Assembly (NCBI GenBank): GCA_030123585.1
Contig: CP126120.1
Coordinates: 124,001-188,000 of the forward strand
DNA length: 64,000 nucleotides
Source of the DNA: Rhodanobacteraceae bacterium
Lineage (GTDB): Bacteria > Pseudomonadota > Gammaproteobacteria > Xanthomonadales > Rhodanobacteraceae
Direction of reading: 5' to 3'
How positions within the stretch are numbered: position 1 is the stretch's first letter; every line of letters begins with the position of its first letter. The notes under the pieces were generated by a model. That model saw only the letters and a program-made list of their open reading frames with translations. It ran no database searches and had not been told where the DNA came from. Positions 24,966 to 32,825 of the stretch are shown here, piece after piece. The translations under genes were made by a program, and so were the position numbers.

Positions 24966-27878
24966 CTAGCGCGGCAACGGCAGTTGTGCGCGCCGGCTCA
25001 GGACGTGGTTCGGGGAAAGCTGCACCGCGAACAGTGCCTGCGCCTGCGCGCGTTCGCGCAGTGCCTGATCGCGCCGGCCCGATTCGGCGAGCGCCTCAGC
25101 GTGCGCCAGCAGCGCCTCGCCGGTTAGATAGCTGTCTTCGCCGAGCTGATCGCGCCGCCACGCCAACGCCTGCTCGATGTCGCGCAAACCCGCTTGCGGA
25201 TGGTGCACGCGCACCGCCGCCCAGCCCCGCCACAGGCGGGCGGTGGCTTCCTGCATCCCGCGTTCCGGTTTGCCGGATGTCGCCGCGATGACCGCAGCCA
25301 ATGACTTGTTTGCTTCGCCAAAACGGCCCAACTGCACCAGGGCGATGCCTTCCGTGAGCGGCAACTCGTCCAGATACGCCGCATGCGTGTCCGCTTTGGG
25401 CGGCGATGCCGCCAGTTCCAGGCATCGCTGCAAAGCCGGTTTCGGCTGACCGGCCGCCAGCCACGCCCTGGGCCACTCCATCTGTTTCGAGAAGGTGAGC
25501 GGGTAGTGCAGCTTCGGCGCCTGCGCCCGGAGCGCCTCCAACTGCCGCATGCCATCCGGATCGCCGCGTTCGGCGGCCACGCCGGCGTGTTTCCAGCGCA
25601 GGATGTTCACGGCATGCGGCGCGTGCTCGTTCAACGTCGGCGCGATCCGGTCTTCCTGCGCAAGAATGCGCAGGGTGCCGGCGAGGTCGCCGCGTTCGCG
25701 CGCGAGGATGGCCAGGTTGCCCAGGCTGTCGTCGCGCTGTTCGGGCGGCATGTTGAACGCGACGGCCATGGCCGCAAGCGCTTGGCCGGCAATCTCCCGC
25801 GAGCTCCTGATTTGCCCGGCGGCGGCCAGGATGTAGGCGTAATTGGTCAGCGTCTCGCTCCACTGCGGATCGTCGGGGGCGAGGCTGCGGCGTTGCTCGG
25901 CCACCAGGTTCGCGTACAGCTGCAACGCTTCGGGGATGTGCTCGCCGTGCACCAGCAGAAAAACCAGATCGGTGCGCGCATTGAACGTTTCGCGCGATTC
26001 CTCGCCGCGGCTGCGCGCATAAAGGCTGGTGGTTTCACGCAGGGCCTTTTGCGCGCCTTCGAGGTCGTGTCGGCCGAGATCGGCTTCCGCGATCGCGCTC
26101 CACGCCTGGGCCTGCCAGAACAGGCCCCGCGCCCCGAACTGCCGCGCTTGTGCGATGGCGCGCCGCGCTTCCGCCACCGTCCCGGCCGGATTCTCGGCTT
26201 CGATGTTGTTGGCGCCGGCGTTCAACAGATGCGCCTGCACGCTCGCCTCGACGGGCTGGTCGTGCGTGTAGGCGAGCACGATGGCGGCCTGCTGCCTTGC
26301 TTCCTGCGGCGCCCACGCATTCTTCAGGATCTCGGCGTAATCCAGGCGTGCCTGCAATGCCGGCCCGCTGCCTGCGCCATGCAGCGCCGAATTCAACACA
26401 ACCGAGCGTTGCGCCAGTTGTCTGGCCTTGTCATAGGCGCCGATGCCCGAATAACTTTTCGCGAGGGCTGCCGACAAGGCCGCTTCCATTTCTGGATTGC
26501 CCTCGAATTGCTGTCGCATGTTGCGCGCGCCGGCGTCCAGCAATGCACGTGCGTTCGGCCCGATGCCGGCGTGCAATCCCGGGCCGGCGCTGGAAAAGAC
26601 ATCCACCATGAAATCGCGCACCGCGCCGGCATTGGCCGCCTGCACGCGCGCGATCGCGGCTTGCACGCGCGCCTGCCGCGCCTGCCGCAGGGCGAATGCC
26701 GACGCCGCGAGCAGCGCGACGATGGCGAACCCCGCCGTTGCCACCGCGACCCGGTTGCGCCGCACGAACTTGCCGAAGCGATACCAGCGGCCCTGGCCGC
26801 GCACGGCGAGGGCGCGTCCGGCCAGCCAGTTGCGCAGATCCGCAGCCAGCGCTTCCGCCGAGGCATAGCGCTGTACCGGCGCGTGCGCCATCGCGGCCAG
26901 CACGATGCGGTCGAGATCGCCGCGCAACGCGCGCCGCCGCGCGCGGGCGTCCGCGCGCGCGCCGTCCACCGCCGCGCTGGGCGGCTTGACGGCGATGTCC
27001 GCCAACCCGCGCCGCGCGCCCTCACCGAGTGTCGACAGCCGGTACGGCTTGTTGCCCGTCAGCAGTTCGTACAGCAGCACGCCCAGCGCGTACACGTCCA
27101 CCGACGTGGTGATCGCGCCGCCGGCCAGCAGTTCCGGCGCGGCGTAGTCGGGCGTCAGCAGTTGCACCAGCGTGCGCGTGCGCTCGCCGGAGTCGCCTTC
27201 CTGCGCCAGCACCTTGGCGATGCCGAAATCCAGCAGCTTGGGCGTGCCGTCGGCAGAGACGAGGATGTTGGAAGGCTTGATGTCGCTGTGCACGATCAGG
27301 TTGCGATGCGCGAACTGCACGGCGTCGCAGATGCGCAGCATCAGTTCGACGGTAGCGCGCACGGTCAACGCACGCTCGCGTGCCCATTGCGCGATCGGCA
27401 CGCCCTCGACGTATTCCATCGCCAGCCACGGACAGCCGTCGTCGTCCACGCCGCCGTCGATCAGCCGCGCGATGCCGGGATGTTCCAGCCCGGCGAGGAT
27501 CTGGCGTTCCCTGCGGAAGCGTTGCAGCAAACCGGGCGTCGGCCACGCGACCTGCTTGATCGCCGCGCGCTGGGTGAACTCGCCGTCCGCGCGTTCGGCC
27601 AGCCAGACTTCGCCCATGCCGCCGGCACCGAGCGCGCCGGTGACGCGCCAGACCCCGAAGCGTTGCGGCATCGCCGCGGTATCGGTGATCGCCGCCGCCA
27701 GCAATGCCGGCGCCTGTTCCAGCGCACCCTCGGCGATCGCGTCCGCGGCCAGCAGGCGCTCCAGTTCGCGGCGCAATTCCGCATCATCGCCGCAGTGTGC
27801 ATTCAGCCAGCGCGGCTGCTCCGCGGGCGGAACCGCTACCGCTTCGGCGAACAACGCATCGAGGCGCTCGTTGTCCAT
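24966..27878 (-). CDS. Membrane Ser/Thr protein kinase with TPR sensor region
   Basis: The 970-residue protein has an N-terminal kinase domain (about residues 75-350): glycine loop LGAGGMGEVW, lysine in AAIKQV, catalytic loop HSDIKPSN and metal-binding DFGIAK. The catalytic loop has HSD instead of HRD, common in this bacterial group. One membrane helix follows (AGFAIVALLAASAFAL), then about 550 residues of TPR-like helices. It is the layout of the kinases paired with ECF sigma factors. The sigma-factor gene ends ten bases upstream on the same strand, so the kinase probably acts in the same pathway. The signal sensed by the periplasmic TPR part is unknown. Confidence 0.88.
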   Translation of the reverse strand: MDNERLDALFAEAVAVPPAEQPRWLNAHCGDDAELRRELERLLAADAIAEGALEQAPALLAAAITDTAAMPQRFGVWRVTGALGAGGMGEVWLAERADGEFTQRAAIKQVAWPTPGLLQRFRRERQILAGLEHPGIARLIDGGVDDDGCPWLAMEYVEGVPIAQWARERALTVRATVELMLRICDAVQFAHRNLIVHSDIKPSNILVSADGTPKLLDFGIAKVLAQEGDSGERTRTLVQLLTPDYAAPELLAGGAITTSVDVYALGVLLYELLTGNKPYRLSTLGEGARRGLADIAVKPPSAAVDGARADARARRRALRGDLDRIVLAAMAHAPVQRYASAEALAADLRNWLAGRALAVRGQGRWYRFGKFVRRNRVAVATAGFAIVALLAASAFALRQARQARVQAAIARVQAANAGAVRDFMVDVFSSAGPGLHAGIGPNARALLDAGARNMRQQFEGNPEMEAALSAALAKSYSGIGAYDKARQLAQRSVVLNSALHGAGSGPALQARLDYAEILKNAWAPQEARQQAAIVLAYTHDQPVEASVQAHLLNAGANNIEAENPAGTVAEARRAIAQARQFGARGLFWQAQAWSAIAEADLGRHDLEGAQKALRETTSLYARSRGEESRETFNARTDLVFLLVHGEHIPEALQLYANLVAEQRRSLAPDDPQWSETLTNYAYILAAAGQIRSSREIAGQALAAMAVAFNMPPEQRDDSLGNLAILARERGDLAGTLRILAQEDRIAPTLNEHAPHAVNILRWKHAGVAAERGDPDGMRQLEALRAQAPKLHYPLTFSKQMEWPRAWLAAGQPKPALQRCLELAASPPKADTHAAYLDELPLTEGIALVQLGRFGEANKSLAAVIAATSGKPERGMQEATARLWRGWAAVRVHHPQAGLRDIEQALAWRRDQLGEDSYLTGEALLAHAEALAESGRRDQALRERAQAQALFAVQLSPNHVLSRRAQLPLPR

Positions 27879-27888
27879 CGTGGCCGCC

Positions 27889-28449
27889 TCACGAATACAT
27901 CACCGCGTAGAGTTCCGCGCGCGCGCGCCGCCAGTCGCGGTTCAAGGTGCGCTCGCTGACTTCCTGCAGCGCTGCGATCTCGGCCAGGTCGAGGCCGGTG
28001 AAGAAGCGCAATTCGATCAGGCTGGACAGCCGCGGTTGCGACGCTTCGAGCGTGGTCAGCGCGCGGTCGAGTTCCAGCAGCTTGTCCGGCGCGACCTGTT
28101 GCGCGGGCTGCTCGACGGCTTCGTCGAGGGTGACGGCGAACGCGGCGCCGCCGCCGCGCTTGCCTGCGGCGCGCGCGCGGGCATGGTCGATCACGATCTG
28201 GCGCATGACCTTCGCCGCCAGCACGAAGAAATGCTTGCGGCCCTGCAGGTTCAGGGCTGCCGGTGCGGCCAGCTTCAGGTAGGCGTCGTGGACCAGCCCG
28301 GTGGTGTCCAGCGTCGGCGAGGACATGCCGTGCAACTGCTTGCGCGCGACGCGTTTCAACTCGTCGTACAGCAGCGCGAACAGCGCATCGCGCGCGGAAG
28401 CGTCGCCGCTTCCGGCGGCCTGCACCAATGCCGTGACGTCAGTGACCAT
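27889..28449 (-). CDS. ECF-type RNA polymerase sigma factor
   Basis: This 186-residue sigma factor has region 2 (ALFALLYDELKRVARKQL, then LVHDAYLKLA) and region 4 (LELRFFTGLDLAEIAALQEVSERTLNRDWRRAR), an apparently intact DNA-binding helix-turn-helix. It belongs to the ECF group usually encoded with a Ser/Thr kinase rather than with an anti-sigma factor, and no anti-sigma gene is seen. The ATG at 28449 has GGGAG seven bases upstream. It likely directs polymerase to promoters in response to the kinase encoded immediately downstream. Targets cannot be read from this window. Confidence 0.88.
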   Translation of the reverse strand: MVTDVTALVQAAGSGDASARDALFALLYDELKRVARKQLHGMSSPTLDTTGLVHDAYLKLAAPAALNLQGRKHFFVLAAKVMRQIVIDHARARAAGKRGGGAAFAVTLDEAVEQPAQQVAPDKLLELDRALTTLEASQPRLSSLIELRFFTGLDLAEIAALQEVSERTLNRDWRRARAELYAVMYS

Positions 28450-28524
28450 CCCTGACTCCCACATCGACGGCGCCAGTCTATCCCTTTCCGGAAAGCGTGG
28501 CGGCGCGGCCGTTACAATAGGCGC

Positions 28525-30345
28525 ATGCCTTCCGATGCAACGGCCTTCGACGGCAAGGCCTTCGTCCGCACCCTCACCACTTCGCCCGGCGTCTATCGCA
28601 TGTTCGGCGCGGACGACGGCTTGCTGTACGTGGGCAAGGCGCGGAACCTGAAAAAGCGCGTCGGCAATTATTTCCTGAAGCCGAACCTCGATCCGCGCAT
28701 CGCGTCGATGGTGTCGCAGATCGCACGCATGGAAGTGACGCTGACCCGCACCGAGGGCGAGGCGCTGCTGCTGGAAGCCCAGCTCATCAAGTCGTTGCGT
28801 CCGCACTACAACATCATGTTGCGCGACGACAAGAGTTATCCGTACATCTTCGTGTCGGACGACCCGTTTCCGCGCATCGTGTTCCACCGCGGCGCCAGGC
28901 GCGAGAAGGGCCGCTACTTCGGGCCCTATCCGAGTGCGCACGTGGTGCGCGAAAGCATCGCGCTGATGCAGAAGCTGTTCAAGATCCGAAGTTGCGAGAA
29001 CACGTATTTCCGCAACCGCTCGCGGCCCTGCCTGCTGTACCAGATCGGGCGTTGCAGCGCGCCCTGCGTGGCCCTGATCGATCCGGCGGAATATGCCGAG
29101 GACGTGCGCCACGCGGTGATGTTCCTGGAAGGCCGCAACGACGCGGTGCTGGATGACCTCGCCGCGGCGATGGACGCCGCCAGCGCGCGCCAGGATTACG
29201 AACGCGCGGCGCGACTGCGCGACCAGGTGGCGATGCTGCGCAGCCTGCAGGCGCGCAGCTACGTGCGCGGCGCCAGCGCCGACATGGACGTGTTCGCGTG
29301 CCGCGTCGAAGCTGGCGTCGCCTGCGTGTCGGTGATGTTCTTCCGCAACGGCATCAGCCTGGGGTCGCGCGACCACTTCCCCAAACTGTCGTTCGATGCG
29401 ACGCCGGAGGACGTGCTGGGCCAGTTCCTTGCGCAGTATTACCTCGACCAGCCGCCGCCCGCCGAAGTGGTGTGCGACCGCGAACCCGCCGCTGCCGCGG
29501 CGCTGGCGGAGATGTTGTCCACGCGGCGCGAACAGGGCGTGGCCTTGAAGTGGCGCGTGCGCGGCGAACGCGCGCGCTTCGTGGAACTCGCCGGGCGCAA
29601 CGCCGAAGCGGCATTGCTGACGCGGCTTTCGAGCAGGCAAACGCTGCACACCCGTTTCGAGGCGCTGCGCGAACTGCTGCAGCTCGACGAAGCGCCGAAG
29701 CGGCTCGAATGCTTCGACATCAGCCACACGATGGGCGAGGAAACCGTGGCGTCGTGCGTGGTGTTCGGTCCCGAAGGCCCGCAGAAGCAGCATTACCGGC
29801 GCTTCAACATCCGCGGCATCACCGGCGGCGACGATTACGCGGCGATGCGGCAGGCGCTGGAACGCCGCTTCAAGCCGCTGGCGCGCGGCGAAGGCGAGGC
29901 GCCCGACGTGCTGCTGATCGACGGCGGCAAGGGCCAGGTCGCACAGGCGCTGGACGTGCTGCGCGAGCTCGGCCTGCGCGGCATCGAAGTGGTCGGCGTC
30001 GCCAAGGGACCGTCGCGGCGCGAGGGCGAAGAGACGTTGGTGTTAGGCGACTCGGGGCGCGAACTGGAACCTGGTCCCGACTCACCCGCATTGCACCTGA
30101 TCGATGCGGTGCGCGACGAAGCGCATCGTTTCGCGATCACCGGCCACCGCAAACGCCGCGAAAGGGCGCGCGAACGCGGCGTGCTGGAAGACGTGCCCGG
30201 CATCGGCGCGGCCCGTCGCGCCGCGCTGCTGAAAACCTTCGGCGGGCACGCGGGCGTGGTCGCGGCCGGCGTGGAGGAACTCTGCCGCGTGCGCGGCATC
30301 AACCGCGAGCTTGCGGAGAGGATCCACGCCTTCCTCCACGGGTAA
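28525..30345 (+). CDS. uvrC: Excinuclease ABC subunit C
   Basis: UvrC makes both incisions in nucleotide excision repair. The 606-residue protein has the GIY-YIG nuclease domain (SPGVYRMF and LYVGKARNLKKRV) at residues 15-95, a UVR motif near 205-240 that contacts UvrB, the RNase-H-like nuclease with CFDISHTMGEETVASCVVF and LLIDGGKGQ, and two C-terminal helix-hairpin-helix units (LEDVPGIGAARRAALLKTFG and the final GINRELAERIHAF). All are intact and the length is normal. As in E. coli, pgsA is the next gene on the same strand, but here a 114-bp repeat lies between them. Confidence 0.96.
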   Translation: MPSDATAFDGKAFVRTLTTSPGVYRMFGADDGLLYVGKARNLKKRVGNYFLKPNLDPRIASMVSQIARMEVTLTRTEGEALLLEAQLIKSLRPHYNIMLRDDKSYPYIFVSDDPFPRIVFHRGARREKGRYFGPYPSAHVVRESIALMQKLFKIRSCENTYFRNRSRPCLLYQIGRCSAPCVALIDPAEYAEDVRHAVMFLEGRNDAVLDDLAAAMDAASARQDYERAARLRDQVAMLRSLQARSYVRGASADMDVFACRVEAGVACVSVMFFRNGISLGSRDHFPKLSFDATPEDVLGQFLAQYYLDQPPPAEVVCDREPAAAAALAEMLSTRREQGVALKWRVRGERARFVELAGRNAEAALLTRLSSRQTLHTRFEALRELLQLDEAPKRLECFDISHTMGEETVASCVVFGPEGPQKQHYRRFNIRGITGGDDYAAMRQALERRFKPLARGEGEAPDVLLIDGGKGQVAQALDVLRELGLRGIEVVGVAKGPSRREGEETLVLGDSGRELEPGPDSPALHLIDAVRDEAHRFAITGHRKRRERARERGVLEDVPGIGAARRAALLKTFGGHAGVVAAGVEELCRVRGINRELAERIHAFLHG

Positions 30346-30416
30346 TTTGTGCGATCGCCCATGAGCGCGGTATCACGAGAATTGCAGCGGCGTATGGACG
30401 AGCGAGTTTCCTGCAC

Positions 30417-30530
30417 TTGGTCATTCCGGGGCGGCCCGCAGGGCCGAATCCGGAATCGGGGTGGATCGTCGCAGCAACCGATTCCGGGTTCCGGCTGCAA
30501 TGAAGCCGCAGCCGGCCCCGGAATGACCAA
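30417..30530. repeat. Small palindromic element with 16-bp perfect terminal inverted repeats
   Basis: The ends are TTGGTCATTCCGGGGC (30417-30432) and its exact reverse complement (30515-30530). Inside are further hairpins and the word GATTCCGGGTTC, also found in the related element at 53056-53252. No coding capacity. It sits between uvrC and pgsA. Confidence 0.85.
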
Positions 30531-30616
30531 CTGCGATGGGATCGCGGTTTTCGGTCGATCCTGACGATCGCGCGCGCGTATGCGACACTGAAGCAGATCA
30601 TCTGGAGCAAAATCGC

Positions 30617-31228
30617 GTGCGCATCAATCTGCCCACCTGGCTGACCCTGTTCCGCGTCCTGCTGCTGCCGGTGATGGTGGTGGTGTTCTATTCGCACGAT
30701 GCGATCCCCGCGATCCCGTTGCGGTCCGCCAACATCGCGGCGGTGGTGGTGTTCGCGCTGGCCTCGGTCACCGACTGGCTGGACGGCTGGATCGCGCGGC
30801 GTTGGCACATGGAATCCGCGTTCGGCGCGTTCCTCGATCCGGTCGCCGACAAGCTGATGATCGCGGTGACGCTGTTCGTGCTGGTGCAGAGCCATCCCAC
30901 CGCATTGCTGGCGGTCACCAGCGCGGTGATCGTCGGCCGCGAGATCACGGTGTCGGCGCTGCGCGAATGGATGGCGTTCGTGGGCGAGCGCCGCCGCGTC
31001 AAGGTGCAGTGGGTCGGCAAGTTCAAGACGGTGATGCAGATCGTCGCGATCCTGATCCTGCTGTGGGAGCGCGACAAGGACGCCGCCTTCCTGCGCATCT
31101 GGTACGCCGGCGAGGTGTTGCTGGTGATCGCAGCCGTCCTGACGATCTGGTCCGGGCTGGCCTACATGAAGGCAGCGTGGCCGGTCCTGCGCGACGGCCG
31201 GATGCCGGGCGACGCCAGCGATTCTTGA
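30617..31228 (+). CDS. pgsA: CDP-diacylglycerol-glycerol-3-phosphate 3-phosphatidyltransferase
   Basis: PgsA makes phosphatidylglycerol phosphate, the committed step to phosphatidylglycerol and cardiolipin, in the inner membrane. The 203-residue protein has the CDP-alcohol phosphotransferase signature D-x2-D-G-x2-A-R-x8-G-x3-D-x3-D (WLDGWIARRW, FGAFLDPVADK) and about five hydrophobic segments. The GTG at 30617 is used because it gives the family start (RINLPTWLTLFRVLLLP) and has GGAG nine bases upstream; the longer frame from 30536 has no site. The phospholipase-D-like protein at 10652 could use its product for cardiolipin. Confidence 0.94.
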   Translation: MRINLPTWLTLFRVLLLPVMVVVFYSHDAIPAIPLRSANIAAVVVFALASVTDWLDGWIARRWHMESAFGAFLDPVADKLMIAVTLFVLVQSHPTALLAVTSAVIVGREITVSALREWMAFVGERRRVKVQWVGKFKTVMQIVAILILLWERDKDAAFLRIWYAGEVLLVIAAVLTIWSGLAYMKAAWPVLRDGRMPGDASDS

Positions 31229-31240
31229 ATCATCCATAGT

Positions 31241-31279
31241 GGGCGTTGCGGCTGCCTTGCGCGACCGCAACGCCCGATT
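31241..31279. terminator. Hairpin between convergent pgsA and HAF gene
   Basis: An 11-bp perfect stem, GGGCGTTGCGG (31241-31251) with 31265-31275, is followed by a T-rich GATTTCATT. It can serve as terminator for pgsA and possibly for the convergent gene. Confidence 0.6.
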
Positions 31280-31305
31280 TCATTACCCGATGGCTCGACG
31301 GCGGA

Positions 31306-32721
31306 CTACCGGTTGGGAATCAACTCGACCGGATGTTCCTGGCCGTTGGGCGCGATGGCGCGCGCACCGATCACCCCCGTGTCGGTGATGTAACCGGCGG
31401 CGATGATTTCGTAGCCCGAATTCGGATCGATCAAGGTATTGAGGTCCACGAGCGGGCCGCCGCGGTCCGAGATCCAGCCGCGCACGCTCTCGCCCTGGAC
31501 CGTGAAGATTTCGCCGACGATCTGGCCAAGGTTGTTGATGCCGTTCGCGTCGCTGTAGTCGTCGCCGATGGTACCGAGGTTCTTCATCACGCCGTTGTAC
31601 CAGTAGAACGCGCGGCCCTTTGCATAGGTCGGGGCTTGCCCCTGTCCGCGCGGCACCATGGTGGAATAGCCGATCACCTCGCCGCGGTCGTTGATGTGGT
31701 TGGCGTGCGCGAAGTCGCCGCCGAGCGTGCCCAGGTCGCGCATCCCGCTCTTCGCGGTCCACAGGAACGGGTGCTCGATCTGGTTGCCGGCGAGGGTGGA
31801 ATGGCCGATCACTTCGCCGCGGTTGTTGATGGCGGCGGCGATCGCGCAGGCGCCGCCGAGGCTGCCGAGGTCGTGCATCTTCCGGTCCCACACGCTCCAC
31901 ACGAATGGATGCACGTCCGGCACCCCGAACTCATTGGCCTGGTAGCTGTTGTACGACCAGCCAACGGCCTGTCCCAGCAGGTTGATGTCGGCTGCGGCGC
32001 TGTCGGGGCCGCCCAGCGTGCCCATGTCGAATTTCGCGCCGCCCCACCACATCGCAGCGTGGGTTTCCGTCGCGCCCGGCGCAAAGAAGGTGTTTATCGC
32101 GAACGTGTTCCAGTTGGAGCCTGCGCCGGCGATCGGCGTAAACCGGCAGCCGGCCATGGGTTGGTCGGCGAAGGGATCCGATTTGGCGGTGAGCGATGCT
32201 CCGACCACCTGGCCCAACAAGTTCGCGTTCAAGGCCGCGCTCTGATGGCCGCCGAAGGTGCCGAGGTCGGTGATCTTCCGGTTCACCCACATCACGGCAT
32301 GCGCCTCCGGAAAATCGGTGAGCGGATCCACGCTCCCGTTCTGCGCCTGTCCGTACACGAGCCCGAGTTCGGTGATGCCGTTCGCGGTGCTGTTGACACC
32401 CTGGGCCAGCGCGCCGAGATCGTAGGTCTTGCCGTCCGCGTATTGGAATGCGTGATAGAGGTCACCGTCGTAGAAGCAGGCCCACAACGGGTCGGTGCAA
32501 TAGGGGTCCGGTTGCCCCATACCCATGAGGCCCACCGCCATGCCCCGCATGTTGATCGAGCGGCCTTGGAGTATCCCCACGTCGCCGCCCAGCGAACCCA
32601 GATCGACGACGCGATAGCGCGGTTGCGCTGGCTTGGTTGCGGCAGCGGATGTCGCGGTGAACCCGAAAGGCACGCACAACAAGGCCGCCAGCGCGGCCCG
32701 GAGAAGCTTGTTGTTCGACAT
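31306..32721 (-). CDS. Secreted HAF-repeat protein
   Basis: This 471-residue protein has a signal peptide ending near SAAA, then at least six repeats built on DLGSLGG/DLGTFGG followed 15-25 residues later by a IN-x-x-G-x-V-V/I-G block (for example LNANLLGQVVG, INNRGEVIG, INNLGQIVG) and a W at the display strand (HAVMWVNRKI, HPFVWSVWD). This is the HAF extracellular repeat family, predicted to fold as a beta-propeller-like protein outside the cytoplasm. The start has AAGGGGAC upstream. It lies 104 bases behind the second kinase gene on the same strand and may belong to that module. Function of the family is unknown. Confidence 0.85.
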   Translation of the reverse strand: MSNNKLLRAALAALLCVPFGFTATSAAATKPAQPRYRVVDLGSLGGDVGILQGRSINMRGMAVGLMGMGQPDPYCTDPLWACFYDGDLYHAFQYADGKTYDLGALAQGVNSTANGITELGLVYGQAQNGSVDPLTDFPEAHAVMWVNRKITDLGTFGGHQSAALNANLLGQVVGASLTAKSDPFADQPMAGCRFTPIAGAGSNWNTFAINTFFAPGATETHAAMWWGGAKFDMGTLGGPDSAAADINLLGQAVGWSYNSYQANEFGVPDVHPFVWSVWDRKMHDLGSLGGACAIAAAINNRGEVIGHSTLAGNQIEHPFLWTAKSGMRDLGTLGGDFAHANHINDRGEVIGYSTMVPRGQGQAPTYAKGRAFYWYNGVMKNLGTIGDDYSDANGINNLGQIVGEIFTVQGESVRGWISDRGGPLVDLNTLIDPNSGYEIIAAGYITDTGVIGARAIAPNGQEHPVELIPNR

Positions 32722-32825
32722 GACTGTCCCCTTGATCAAGTGGAGGAGGAGGCGGGGCGATCCCGCCTCCTCTCTCCCAATCCGGGGTTGCGCCGGCGTG
32801 GTTACAGGGCCGGTCGGCGGACCTG

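Noticed and set aside
25383..27959. An 858-codon open frame on the plus strand.
   Set aside because: Antisense to the first Ser/Thr kinase, which has intact motifs. Composition is that of a shadow frame.
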